Part shown: in pieces, positions 23,467-32,503 of the stretch
How positions within the stretch are numbered: the first letter of the stretch is position 1
Layout of the letters: every line of letters starts with the position of its first letter
Assembly: GCF_021699195.1 (NCBI RefSeq)
Contig: NZ_SSXE01000038.1
Coordinates: 1-56,344 of the forward strand
From: Nonomuraea sp. MG754425
GTDB lineage: Bacteria; Actinomycetota; Actinomycetes; Streptosporangiales; Streptosporangiaceae
Direction: 5' to 3'
Length of the DNA: 56,344 nt
The notes under the pieces: model-generated
What the model was told of the DNA's origin: nothing
Seen by the model: the letters and a program-made list of their open reading frames with translations, nothing else
The model's database searches: none
Made by a program: the position numbers and the translations under genes

Positions 23467-26400
23467 TCATGACAGGTGGCGTAGTTCGCTCTCGACCGCC
23501 TTCGCGTCCGCGCTCCGGCCGGCTCGCTCCAGCAGGTCGAGCCGGCTGCGGAGCACGCTTCGCAGCAGGTCGTGCCCGGCCGCCGGCAACTCGCGCAGCA
23601 GGTCCGCGGAGACGCGCAGGGCGGCGTCGGCGGCGTCGTCCCGGCCCAGCTCCTGCTGGCAGAGACCGAGCCGGGCGTGCGCCACGGCCCTGGTCAGGCC
23701 GTCCCGCGTGACCTGCGTGCTGCGGTGGAAGACGAGCCCGGCCTCCAGCGGCCGGCCCGCCTCCATCAGCGCGTCGCCCAGCATGAGCATCGCCCGCGAC
23801 AGCAGCCCGGCCTGCATCGTGTTCCCCGGCGAGAACCGCTCCAGCGCCGCCACCGCCTCCCGCAGCGGCTCGACCGCCTCGGCCGCCAGGTTCCGCATCC
23901 GCAGCGCGGCGGCCAGCGTGAGGCAGGCTCCCGCGCGGCTGGTGTGCAGGGCCTGTGCGTTCATGCCCGTGGTCAGCAGCTCGTCGTAGATGGCGATGGC
24001 CTCGCGCGCCCGCGTCTCGGCCTCCGTGCCGCCGTCCAGCCGAAGCAGCGGCATCAGCTCCGAGCTCTGCGCCAGGGAGTCGGCCAGGATCGCCCGGTGC
24101 GTCAGATCGCCGGGAAAGCGCCTGGCGATCGGGATCAGGCTCTCCACCAGCGTGTTCGCCTCCGCCAGTGCGCCCAGCATCATGTGGCACCTGGCCAGGC
24201 GCTGGGTGGCCAGGGTGTGCTTCACCGTGCCCGGTTCGTGGCCCGTCGTGGCGAGTCGCGCGTACTCGGCGGCCTCCTGGGGGTGTCCGGTGGCGAGGAG
24301 GTCGTCGGCGATCAGGGCGGCCGTCTCGGCGGCGGCCAGCGGCTCCGGCAGCTCCGTGAACAGCCGCAGGGCCCGCACGAGGTGCTCCGTCGCCTCCTGG
24401 CCCCGTCCGAGCGTCCGGAGCACCCGGCCTTTGACCTGGGTCGCCTGCGCCCGCACCCGCCGGGGCTCGTCATCGCGGGCCGGCCGTCCGTCGCGGTCGA
24501 GTTCGGCCAGTGACCAGGCGATGGACTCCAGGGCGGCTTGCGGGCGGTCCAGCGCGGCGAGGGTGGCGCCGAGCCGCGCGTACGTGGCGGCGGCGAGGGC
24601 CGGGTCCTCCAGTTCGTCGCAGAGGTCGGCGGCCCGCTCGCAGTGGGCCAGCGCCTCGACGGCCCGGCCCTGGTCGAGCAGTTCGGCGGCGTAGCGGTGC
24701 AGGGTTCCGGCGAGCGCCTGAAGCGTGGCGGGGTGGTCCTGGTACCCGCTGAGCAGGTCGATGGCCTGCTCCAGCACGGCGAGCCTGGCCGGGGCGGGAT
24801 GGCCGGGGGTGTTCCGGTCCGGAGCGGCGGGCAGGGCGGCGAGCGCGGCGAGGGCGGTGCCGAGTTCCTCCCGGTAGGCGGGCGAGGCGGCGGCGAGGCC
24901 ACGGCGGACGCGCACGGACAGCTCGGCGATCGAGACGGCGCTCGCCCCGGCCCCGGCCTGTGCCGCCGTGGCGCTCAGGCTCGCCAGGCACCGGGCGTAG
25001 CCGTCGAACGTCTCGGGCGCGCCGCTCAGCGGCACCTCCCGTTCCAGCGCCTCCGTGAACGCCGTCAGCGGTCCCACCAGCCCGTCCACCACTCCGGCGG
25101 GTGCCCCGTGCGGCCCCTGGCGGGCGAGTTCGGCCGCGAACCAGGCGAGCGACTCCACGAGTCCATCGAGTTCCCCCGCCACCGGCCGCAGCCCCAGGAG
25201 TTGCGCGTACAGGCCGGTCCCGGCCGCCGGGCCGTCGTCCGCCACCCGCGACCTGGCCAGCCGCAGCAGCGCCCGCAGGTGCACACCGGCGAGATCGCCC
25301 GGGACGGGCCCGAGCCGGGCCATCGCCGCCGTGCCCTCCGTCAGCCGCTCCCTGGCGGCGTCGTCCTCGCCCAGCTCGGCGAGGCACAGGCCGGCCAGCT
25401 CCATGCAGGCGGCCGCGAGCAGCCGCTCCTGGTCGGTGATCGGGGACGGGATGAGGCCGAGCGCCCGAACGGCCGCCTGCCGCGCCTGTTCGGCGTCCTG
25501 CCGCGGTTGCCCGGGGCCCGGCCTGGCGAAGCGGAGGCCGGCCTGGAGGTGGAGGGCGCCGGCCAGGGCCAGTGGGTGGGTGGCGCGCTCGGTGACCAAC
25601 TGCTCGTACCGGCCGACCGCCCGGTCGGCGGCCGACTCGGCGTCCGACGGGCGGCCGGCGCGGGACAGGGCGACCGCCTCCAGCGCCATCAGCCCGGCCA
25701 GCTCCGTACGGAACTCGGCGCTCGTCCCGGCGTGCGGCTCGTAGGACTCGATGGCCTCGACCAGGTGCGGGACGGCCTCCTCGTGCCGCCCGAGCCCGAC
25801 GAGCGAGCGCCCGAGCGCCGCCGCGACCATGCCGGCCGCGATCGCGTGCGGCCGGTCGGGCCCGGCGTGCCGCCGCAGCAGTTCGGCCGCCCGGGTCGCC
25901 AGCGCCAATCCGTCCCGGGGCCGCCCTGTGTCCGCCCAGGCGCGGGCGAGCGTGGCCTGTGCGGACAGATACCCGTGAACCTGCTCGATCTCCGGCGTAC
26001 CGGCACCCTCGACGGCCTCCCGGCACTCCGCGAGCCGCCGCTCCGCCCGGTCCACGGCGTCGTCCTGAGGGGGCGGCCAGGGCAGCCACGGCTCCCCGGC
26101 GGGCGGGTGCGGGGAGTCGTCCCGTGGGGTGCGCTCCAGCCGCCCGCGTGCCTCGTCGCGGAGGGGGCGGAAGGTGTCGTCGTCGAGGCTCAGCACGTCG
26201 TACAGCTCGATGGCGAGGTCGAGTTGCGCGCGGCCGTCGGCGGTCCGGCCCAGCTCGTCCAGGCAGAGGGCGAGCAGCCACCTGCCCCTGGCCCGCGTCG
26301 CCGTGCGTCGCTCGGGCGGCGCCGTCGCCGCCTCCCGCAGCGCCGCGAGCGCCTCGTCCGGCCGGTCGTCGATCAGCAGCAGCTCGCCGAGGTCGAGGAG

Positions 26401-29400
26401 CTGGTCGGCGAGGGCTCGGCGGTGTTCGTCCGGTTCGAGCGTGACGAGCGCGCGCAGGTTCCGTACGGACTCGGCGGCGGACCGTACGGCGGCGTCCACG
26501 TCGTCCAGACGGGCGTGCAGCCTGGACAGCACGGCGGCGGCCGAGGCCAGCATGGCCCGCAACCCCGGCTCCTCGGCGGCCAGGGCCCGCAGGCGGGCGA
26601 CGGCTTCGGCGGCCGGGACGCGGGCGTCGGCCGGCCTGCCGTGCCGCTCCAGCCAGACGGCCGCCAGGTGGAGGCTGTGGGCCACGTTCCTGCTGGTCGG
26701 AGCCACGCTCTGGACGGCCGAGGTGGCGGCCACGGCGATCGCGGCGGCCAGTTCGGGCAGCGCGGCGGCGGCGCTGGTCCCCTCGAACGGGGTCAGCGGC
26801 GCGACCCCCGACCCCTCCACCGGAGCCGCGCCGATCCCACCGGGCGGGACCGGCGGCCGGCCGGTGACACCGGGTTCCTGGACCAGGGCAGCCGGCCGGG
26901 CCGCGGCTCCGGGGCCGCTGTGCAACGGGACGCGGGACAGCGCAGGCGCGCTCGGCGACCGGGCGGCGGCCCCGGGCGTGATCGGTGGCCGGGTGCCGGG
27001 TCTCTGGTACGGGGCGAGCAGCTCAGCGGCGTCACCGCCTCCCAGGAACCCGGCCGATGACAGCGGTATCGGAGCCGGAAGCATCGGCGTCCCGGCAACG
27101 CCCCGCGCCGGTGGCGTACGAGCCCCGGCGGGCCCGCTGCTGTCCCCGTTGGAGGACGTTCCCCGAGAGCCGGCAGCCAGGACGCCCCGCACCGGGGCCG
27201 CGAAACCGGCGCTCCCGCCCGCCGCCTCGAACGCCTCGACCGCCTCACCCAGCCGTCCGATCTCCAGCAGCGCGCAGGCGAGGTTGTAGTGCGCGCGAGC
27301 GGCCGGCTCCGTGTAGCGCGGGTCCTCCTCGGCCAGGATCCGGTACCTGGCCGCCGCCTCCTGGGCGGGCTTGAACGCCGCGTCGGCCTCACCCCCGAGC
27401 AGCAGGCACGCCCCCAGCCCGAACAGCGCCTCCGCCCGCCCGGCCGCATCCTCGTACGGGGGAGCGCCCGCATACGTCTCCACGGCCCCGGCCGCCGCGA
27501 CGACCGCCTCGCCCACCCGGCCCACGGCCGCCAGCCCCGCCGACGACCACGTCAACGCGCCGGCCAGCGCGAGCCGTCCGCCGGAGCCGCGCCGGTGCCG
27601 TACCGCCAGCTCGGACAGCGTCACGTTGAGGGCGCGCAACCCCAGCCCGGTCCCTCGGGCGTCGGGCCCCGGCGGCAGCGCGGCGGCGGCCTCGGCGAGC
27701 TGCCGGTCACCGGCGAACAGCGTGAGCGCGGAGTTGAGCGCGTCGCCGAGCCCGGTGGCCGGGTTCGCCACGGCCTGCGCGACCATCCGGGCCAGCCGGC
27801 TGGCGACCAGGGACCACAGTGCCGACCTGACCGGTTCCCGGCCCGCCGACAGGCGCAGGACGTCGAGCATCCGGACGAGATGGTGCACCGTGCGGGCCTC
27901 GTGGTCGTGCACGGCGAGCACGAGCGCGGCCAGGTCCTCGGTTTCGGCCAGCAGTTGCTCGGCCACCAGGTCCGGCCCGATCGGCGTCAGCCGCCCGCCG
28001 CCGAGGAGGTCAGGGGAAAGGGGGAAGACGCGGGTCAGCCAGCCGGCCGTGTTCAGGGCGCCCACGTGCAGCGGGGCCGTGTAGGGCGAGGCCGGATGCG
28101 CTCCGGACCGGTCCGGAGCGTCGGCGTGCGGGGCGCGGTTGCGCAGGCCGGGTACGGCCGTCAGCAGGCCGGGCAGTTCGGCCGGGGCAGGCGCGGTGAG
28201 CGTGAGGACCGCCACCGCCTGCCGGGCCGCCAGGTCACCGACGCGCTCCGCGCCGTCCGGCCAGACCCGCGCCCACTGCTCGTGCTCGCGCCTCACGAAC
28301 CGGCCGAGCAGGGTGCCGCCGGCCTCCGTCTTCCGTTCCGTGAACCAGCTCGACGGCCCGTCACCGGCGGTCTCCTCGGCACCGTCCCCGTCGCGCAGCC
28401 GCAGCAGGGCGGCCAGGTGGACGTGGAGGGGGAGGCCGTACTCGGGGCTGTCGAGGCGTGGCGGGGAGGGTAACGCGGCCCGGCTCGGCGCGAACGCCTT
28501 CATGGCCGTGAGCGCGTGCTCCGTCCGTTCGGCCAGGGTGAGCGGATGGGGGTTGAGCCGCACGGTCGTCGTGTTGAGCCGTCTGAGCCGGCCGCCCGCC
28601 GCCGTGTCCAGCCGCCGCCACCACTCGGCCTCGCCGGGCTCGCGGGCCAGCAGCAGCAGCCGTACGCGGTGGTTGCGGCCGTTGCCCGCCAGCCGCCGGA
28701 TCAGCTCGCCGACGACCGGGGCGGACCGCTCGGGCCGCTCGACCACGACCAGCGTGGGACGCGGCGCGTCGAGGGCCGCGTCCGTGCCGGACAGCAGGCC
28801 GGTCATCGTGTCCAGGGGCAGGAACCCGGTGTCCCACCCGGCCTCTGTCAGCTCGGCGCACAGCTCGCCCGCCAGCCGCGTCCGGCCCGTCCCGGCGTGC
28901 CCGCTCAGCACCGCGATCGACAGCGGGACGGGCTCGGCGGCCCACTCCCGCAGCTCGCCCAGCTCCGCGTCACGTCCCAGGAACGGCACCACCTCGTGCC
29001 GGGCCGGCAGCAGCGCCCAGTCCGAGCAGTCCTGCGGCGGCCGGCCGCGCGCCGGGGCGAGCAGTGCGGGCAGGACCATCGAGGGCTCGCCCTCCGTCAC
29101 GGTCTCCGGCGACCCCGGCGGCGCGCCCACCAACTCGCGGAAACGCGCGTCGCCCAGCAGCGCGGTCGCGGGCACGGCGTCCAGACGGCGCCCGCCGGGA
29201 CGCACGGCCACGCCGACGATCTGCCCGGCGGGCTCGGCCAGCAGGACGGCTCCGGACATGCCCTGCCAGAGCGCGGCCGGCAGCCCGTCGGCCTCGGGCA
29301 CGCTCACCGCCAGAGCCTTCGACACCGCTCCGGCCAACGGGCCCACCAGCCCGGACGCCGTCCCCGCCGGAGGACTCACCAGGCCCGGCAGCGTCCGCTC

Positions 29401-29739
29401 GAACCCGACGGCCACGCAGCGCAGGGGACGGGAGGCGGGCACCCTGCCCCACCGGTGGTGCTCGACGCCGGGCAGCCCGTTCCACGCCGGTTCGGAGACC
29501 CGCAGCAGCACGACGTCCACGCCGCCGCGCCCCCGCCACACCGGTTCGGCCGCCAGCCACCGCGCCGACGCCGGCGGGCGGACGCGACAGGGCCGGCCGG
29601 CCGCCGCCACGTGCCCGGAGGTCAGCACCAGATCGGGGCCGAGCACATGACCCGATCCGGTCACGGCGACGAGGTCGTCATGACCGGAGCAGACCTCGAC
29701 GACCCGTTCGAGCCCGAGGCGGTGTGGTGGCGTGTCCAT
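23467..29739 (-). CDS. Giant trypsin-like protease / STAND-type NTPase / TPR protein
   Basis: 2090 residues. Residues 1-205 are a trypsin-like serine protease with a visible triad: His43 (LTSGHV), Asp75 (GGVDVVLLRV) and Ser162 (QGMSGAVL). A STAND-like NTPase module begins at 250 (VVPFLGRDAELGELREW), with a P-loop SGHAGTGRTRLAGEL (279-293) in which Lys is replaced by Arg286, and a Walker-B-like LVVVERPER. From about 690 to the end run many TPR-type helical repeats (AxxYARLG, AVEALREA, GRPxEAL), split by a Pro/Gly/Ala linker at about 880-1000. Known proteins with protease-NTPase-repeat layout act in bacterial conflict or signalling; here the repeats would sense and the protease would be the effector. 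This is inference. No signal peptide is present. Weak AGGTAGG precedes ATG 29739. Confidence 0.82.
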   Translation of the reverse strand: MDTPPHRLGLERVVEVCSGHDDLVAVTGSGHVLGPDLVLTSGHVAAAGRPCRVRPPASARWLAAEPVWRGRGGVDVVLLRVSEPAWNGLPGVEHHRWGRVPASRPLRCVAVGFERTLPGLVSPPAGTASGLVGPLAGAVSKALAVSVPEADGLPAALWQGMSGAVLLAEPAGQIVGVAVRPGGRRLDAVPATALLGDARFRELVGAPPGSPETVTEGEPSMVLPALLAPARGRPPQDCSDWALLPARHEVVPFLGRDAELGELREWAAEPVPLSIAVLSGHAGTGRTRLAGELCAELTEAGWDTGFLPLDTMTGLLSGTDAALDAPRPTLVVVERPERSAPVVGELIRRLAGNGRNHRVRLLLLAREPGEAEWWRRLDTAAGGRLRRLNTTTVRLNPHPLTLAERTEHALTAMKAFAPSRAALPSPPRLDSPEYGLPLHVHLAALLRLRDGDGAEETAGDGPSSWFTERKTEAGGTLLGRFVRREHEQWARVWPDGAERVGDLAARQAVAVLTLTAPAPAELPGLLTAVPGLRNRAPHADAPDRSGAHPASPYTAPLHVGALNTAGWLTRVFPLSPDLLGGGRLTPIGPDLVAEQLLAETEDLAALVLAVHDHEARTVHHLVRMLDVLRLSAGREPVRSALWSLVASRLARMVAQAVANPATGLGDALNSALTLFAGDRQLAEAAAALPPGPDARGTGLGLRALNVTLSELAVRHRRGSGGRLALAGALTWSSAGLAAVGRVGEAVVAAAGAVETYAGAPPYEDAAGRAEALFGLGACLLLGGEADAAFKPAQEAAARYRILAEEDPRYTEPAARAHYNLACALLEIGRLGEAVEAFEAAGGSAGFAAPVRGVLAAGSRGTSSNGDSSGPAGARTPPARGVAGTPMLPAPIPLSSAGFLGGGDAAELLAPYQRPGTRPPITPGAAARSPSAPALSRVPLHSGPGAAARPAALVQEPGVTGRPPVPPGGIGAAPVEGSGVAPLTPFEGTSAAAALPELAAAIAVAATSAVQSVAPTSRNVAHSLHLAAVWLERHGRPADARVPAAEAVARLRALAAEEPGLRAMLASAAAVLSRLHARLDDVDAAVRSAAESVRNLRALVTLEPDEHRRALADQLLDLGELLLIDDRPDEALAALREAATAPPERRTATRARGRWLLALCLDELGRTADGRAQLDLAIELYDVLSLDDDTFRPLRDEARGRLERTPRDDSPHPPAGEPWLPWPPPQDDAVDRAERRLAECREAVEGAGTPEIEQVHGYLSAQATLARAWADTGRPRDGLALATRAAELLRRHAGPDRPHAIAAGMVAAALGRSLVGLGRHEEAVPHLVEAIESYEPHAGTSAEFRTELAGLMALEAVALSRAGRPSDAESAADRAVGRYEQLVTERATHPLALAGALHLQAGLRFARPGPGQPRQDAEQARQAAVRALGLIPSPITDQERLLAAACMELAGLCLAELGEDDAARERLTEGTAAMARLGPVPGDLAGVHLRALLRLARSRVADDGPAAGTGLYAQLLGLRPVAGELDGLVESLAWFAAELARQGPHGAPAGVVDGLVGPLTAFTEALEREVPLSGAPETFDGYARCLASLSATAAQAGAGASAVSIAELSVRVRRGLAAASPAYREELGTALAALAALPAAPDRNTPGHPAPARLAVLEQAIDLLSGYQDHPATLQALAGTLHRYAAELLDQGRAVEALAHCERAADLCDELEDPALAAATYARLGATLAALDRPQAALESIAWSLAELDRDGRPARDDEPRRVRAQATQVKGRVLRTLGRGQEATEHLVRALRLFTELPEPLAAAETAALIADDLLATGHPQEAAEYARLATTGHEPGTVKHTLATQRLARCHMMLGALAEANTLVESLIPIARRFPGDLTHRAILADSLAQSSELMPLLRLDGGTEAETRAREAIAIYDELLTTGMNAQALHTSRAGACLTLAAALRMRNLAAEAVEPLREAVAALERFSPGNTMQAGLLSRAMLMLGDALMEAGRPLEAGLVFHRSTQVTRDGLTRAVAHARLGLCQQELGRDDAADAALRVSADLLRELPAAGHDLLRSVLRSRLDLLERAGRSADAKAVESELRHLS

Positions 29740-29837
29740 GGGTCCGCCTACCTGTCACTACGTCGGAAGACGAGCCCCCGATCGGCTCCTGATCTCCTTC
29801 TCACTATCGCACTATGAACCGGAAATTTCGCGGCTTG

Positions 29838-30464
29838 TCAGGCCTTCTCGGTTGTGAGCCAGGCGGCCAGTCCCAGGTACACGATCCCGCTGCCCACGTC
29901 CAGCCGCCGCCGCGCGCGGGCCGAGCTGCGGATCTTGCCGGCCAGGGTGGAGGCGAGCATCGCGTACGTGCCGTCCGACGCCATGCCGAGCAGCAGCCAC
30001 ACCAGTCCGAACACGAGGATCTGCGGCCCGACCGGCCCCACGGAGGGCTGGGCGAACTGCGGCAGGAGCGCCAGGAAGAAGATCGCGGTCTTGGGGTTGA
30101 GCACGTTCACCACGAACCCTTCCCAGAACAGCCGCCGCTTCGACTGCACCTTCAGCTCGACGGCCTCCTCGCCGCCGCCCTTGTGCATCAGCTTGCGCAC
30201 GCCGAGCCAGAGCAGGTAGGCCACGCCCACGTACTTGACGATGGTGAAGGCCGTGGCCGAGGCCGACAGCAGCGCGCTGATGCCCAGCGCCGCCGCCGCG
30301 ATGTGGACGAGCGAGCCGGTGTGGATGCCGAGGACGGAGATCAGCCCGGCCGTGCGGCCCTGGGCGACGCTCCTGGTGACGATGTAGAGCACCGCGGGGC
30401 CCGGGATGAGCAGCAGCCCCAGCGTGGCCGTGCAGAAGAGGACGAGAGTCGAGATATCCGGCAT
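29838..30464 (-). CDS. LysE/RhtB family amino acid exporter
   Basis: 208 residues with about six helices and the family opening GLLLIPGPAVLYIVTRSVAQG, followed by the FVVNVLNPKTAIFFLALLPQF segment. Family members export amino acids or related small molecules at the cytoplasmic membrane; the substrate is unknown. The predicted -10 TACGAT (30471-30476, minus strand) ends six bases before the ATG, with no ribosome binding site, so the mRNA is probably leaderless. It lies upstream of the giant protease gene on the same strand across about 98 bp, and co-transcription cannot be excluded. Confidence 0.88.
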   Translation of the reverse strand: MPDISTLVLFCTATLGLLLIPGPAVLYIVTRSVAQGRTAGLISVLGIHTGSLVHIAAAALGISALLSASATAFTIVKYVGVAYLLWLGVRKLMHKGGGEEAVELKVQSKRRLFWEGFVVNVLNPKTAIFFLALLPQFAQPSVGPVGPQILVFGLVWLLLGMASDGTYAMLASTLAGKIRSSARARRRLDVGSGIVYLGLAAWLTTEKA

Positions 30465-30470
30465 GGGGTA

Positions 30471-30476
30471 ATCGTA
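30471..30476 (-). promoter_or_regulatory. -10 element of the LysE gene, leaderless
   Basis: TACGAT on the minus strand, six bases before ATG 30464 and without a Shine-Dalgarno sequence between them. Confidence 0.45.
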
Positions 30477-30480
30477 GAAG

Positions 30481-30549
30481 CGGCGTCAACGACTTTCCCG
30501 GCGTCAACGACTTTCCCGGAGCCGACGTGCTTTCCCGGAGCCGACGTGC
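30481..30549. repeat. Degenerate tandem repeat upstream of the LysE gene
   Basis: Two exact 18-bp units CGGCGTCAACGACTTTCC (30481-30498, 30499-30516) are followed by two related units CGGAGCCGACGTGC, the first extended by TTTCC (30517-30535) and the second truncated (30536-30549). The array fills the gap between the hydrolase stop and the LysE promoter. Confidence 0.85.
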
Positions 30550-30556
30550 GCCGGGT

Positions 30557-31204
30557 CTACGGCCTGCCGGTCAGGTAGCCCTCCAGGTGGTCGGCCAGCT
30601 CCTTCGGCCGGGCCAGCATGGGAGTGTGACCGCCGTCGATCTCGTCAGGGGTGACGCCGAGCCGGTCGTGCACGACCCGGCGCATGAACTCCGGCGTGAA
30701 GAACCGGTCGTCCCGGCACAGCAGGAACCTCGTCGGCACCTCCGGCCACGCGCCCAGCGGCCACGGCTCTGCCATGGCCCCGTCGGCGTGCTCGCGTCCG
30801 CGGGAGAGGCACTCCTGCGCCAGGTCCGCGGGCACGTCGTGCAGGAACAGCTCGATCGTGTCGAGCTCGGCCTGCTCGAAGCCGGTGTTCTCCCACCACG
30901 CCGACGCCGGCTCGCCCGGGACCGGGATCATGGCCGTGACCAGGACCAGCAGCTCGCAGGGCGTACGGGCGCAGACGAGCGGCCCCACGATCCCGCCCCA
31001 GGAGTGCGCCACCACGACCAGGTCGCGGCGGTCTCCGACGGCCTCGACCACGGTGTCGGCGTAGTCGATCAGCCCGGCCCGCTCGTCCTCGACGGGCAGG
31101 TCCACCGCCACCACCGCGTGGCCGCGCGCGCGTAGCTCGGGCTCCAGCAGGTGCCAGTCCCAGGCGGAGCCGCCACCACCGTGAATGAGCGCGAACGTGG
31201 CCAT
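30557..31204 (-). CDS. Alpha/beta hydrolase
   Basis: 215 residues beginning MATFALIHGGGGSAWDWHLL, the oxyanion-hole HGGGG region. VVVAHSWGGIVGPLV holds the nucleophile Ser in the G-x-S-x-G-like elbow, CRDDRFFTPEF the acid and IDGGHTPMLARP the catalytic His. It resembles the small actinobacterial esterase / salicylate-esterase-like hydrolases; the substrate is unknown. ATG 31204 is chosen because GGAGG lies ten bases upstream and homologous proteins start at this point; an upstream GTG at 31237 would add 11 residues across a palindrome. It diverges from the flavin-fold gene. Confidence 0.85.
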   Translation of the reverse strand: MATFALIHGGGGSAWDWHLLEPELRARGHAVVAVDLPVEDERAGLIDYADTVVEAVGDRRDLVVVAHSWGGIVGPLVCARTPCELLVLVTAMIPVPGEPASAWWENTGFEQAELDTIELFLHDVPADLAQECLSRGREHADGAMAEPWPLGAWPEVPTRFLLCRDDRFFTPEFMRRVVHDRLGVTPDEIDGGHTPMLARPKELADHLEGYLTGRP

Positions 31205-31223
31205 CTGCGTATTACCTCCGTCA

Positions 31224-31236
31224 TGGTGGACCACCA
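31224..31236. promoter_or_regulatory. 13-bp perfect palindrome in a divergent promoter
   Basis: TGGTGGACCACCA lies between the divergent hydrolase and flavin-fold genes, 20 bp from the hydrolase start. It is an operator candidate; the regulator is unknown. Confidence 0.4.
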
Positions 31237-31312
31237 CCTATCCTGCCCTCACAGATGAGTTCCCGCCGCCCCACTGGTCTGTCCTTTCAACAGCCGAACC
31301 AAGGGAGTGAAC

Positions 31313-31831
31313 ATGGAACCGACGACGGAGCTGGATGCCCGGTTCAGCGCCCCGGACGCCGTCGCGCCGCCCTGGGCCGAGGCCCGCGAGCAGCTCGCGA
31401 ACGCGCAGACGTACTGGCTGAGCACCGTACGAGCCGACGGCCGCCCGCACGTCACCACGCTGATGGCCCTCTGGCAGGACACCGCGCTCTACTTCTGCAC
31501 AGGTGCGGAGGAGCAGAAGGCCAGGAACCTGGAGTCCAACCGCAACTGCGTGCTCATGACCGGCAACAACTCCATGGACTCCGGCCTGGACCTGATGCTG
31601 GAGGGCGTGGCCGAGCGCGTGATCGACACCGGCGAGCTCAAGCGGCTGGCCGACGGGTGGGAGGCCAAGTACGGCGAGGGCTGGCACTTCGACGTCGGCG
31701 ACGGGGTCTTCGTGAACGGCTTTGGCGGGGAGGCGCTGGTGTTCGAGGTGGCTCCGGTCAAGGTGCTGGGCTTCCGCAAGGGCGAGTTCGCGCAGATCCG
31801 GTGGCGGTTCCAGGCCGGCTCCGGAGCCTGA
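31313..31831 (+). CDS. Pyridoxamine 5'-phosphate oxidase-like (FMN/F420-binding fold) protein
   Basis: 172 residues with the split-barrel pattern TYWLSTVRADGRPHVTTLMALWQ and ALYFCTGAEEQKARNLESNRNCVLM. The fold binds FMN or F420 and is used for small redox enzymes or binding proteins in actinobacteria; the reaction is not predictable. ATG 31313 follows AAGGGAG at good spacing. The downstream regulator gene has its own palindromic operator 14 bp after this stop, so the two genes are probably regulated separately. Confidence 0.82.
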   Translation: MEPTTELDARFSAPDAVAPPWAEAREQLANAQTYWLSTVRADGRPHVTTLMALWQDTALYFCTGAEEQKARNLESNRNCVLMTGNNSMDSGLDLMLEGVAERVIDTGELKRLADGWEAKYGEGWHFDVGDGVFVNGFGGEALVFEVAPVKVLGFRKGEFAQIRWRFQAGSGA

Positions 31832-31844
31832 TCCGAAAAATAAG

Positions 31845-31866
31845 TTGCGCAATCTTTGTTGCGCAA
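31845..31866. promoter_or_regulatory. Double palindromic operator of the ArsR-like regulator
   Basis: Two exact copies of the self-complementary octamer TTGCGCAA (31845-31852 and 31859-31866), six bases apart, lie in an AT-rich 62-bp gap just before the regulator start. The centre-to-centre distance of 14 bp is short of two helical turns. Autoregulation by the next gene product is the simplest reading. Confidence 0.65.
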
Positions 31867-31893
31867 ATTTCCTTTCGCTTTTACGGTGGAGGC

Positions 31894-32484
31894 ATGACCT
31901 CCCCCGAGCAGACCCATCGCGTCAAAGACCTGGACACGCTCAAGGCCCTCGGCCACCCGCTGCGCATCAAGCTCTACCGCGCGCTCTACGTGGCGGGCAC
32001 GGCGACGGCCTCGCAACTGGCCGACCAGGTCGACGAGGCCGTGTCCCTGGTCAGCTACCACCTGCGCAAGCTGGCCAGGCACGGCGTCATCGAGGAGGTC
32101 GCGGGGCGCAGCGGTGACGCCAGGGAACGCTGGTGGCAGCCGGTGATGACCAGCATCACCACCACGGACGAGGACTTCCGCGACGCCCCCGACCGCGCCG
32201 CCGTCCACACCGCCGTCTCACGCGTGTACGCCCGCCAGCGCGGCGAGCTGTACGAGAGCTACCTCGACATGAAAGCCGTGTGGGGCGACGACTGGCGCGA
32301 CTCGGCCTTCGCCGCCGAGACCCTGCTGCCGCTCAGGCCGGAGGAACTGCGATCCCTGCGCGACGAACTCGCCGAGGTGGTCCTGGGCTACCGGCGGCGT
32401 GCCGAGGCGGCCCGCGACGCGGGCGACACGGAAGGACGCGAGAACGTCGCCGTCCAGACGTACGGCTTCCCGTTCCGCGCGTAG
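31894..32484 (+). CDS. ArsR-like winged-helix transcriptional regulator
   Basis: 196 residues. The N-terminal part (about 10-80) is a winged helix: LKALGHPLRIKLYRALYVAG, then the helix-turn-helix ATASQLADQVDEAVSLVSYHLRKLARHGVIEE. The C-terminal part (about 95-196) is helical and charged, with no metal-binding Cys motif, so it is likely a dimer or small-ligand domain. ATG 31894 has GGTGGAGG close upstream. It sits directly behind a double TTGCGCAA operator and ahead of a 56-residue gene 20 bp away, probably its co-transcribed target. Confidence 0.85.
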   Translation: MTSPEQTHRVKDLDTLKALGHPLRIKLYRALYVAGTATASQLADQVDEAVSLVSYHLRKLARHGVIEEVAGRSGDARERWWQPVMTSITTTDEDFRDAPDRAAVHTAVSRVYARQRGELYESYLDMKAVWGDDWRDSAFAAETLLPLRPEELRSLRDELAEVVLGYRRRAEAARDAGDTEGRENVAVQTYGFPFRA

Positions 32485-32503
32485 CGGCAGGAGGAGAGCA
32501 CCG

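Noticed and set aside
29800..29816. Direct repeat CACTAT x2 upstream of the giant protease gene
   Set aside because: Two six-base copies eight bases apart are too short to support an iteron or operator call.
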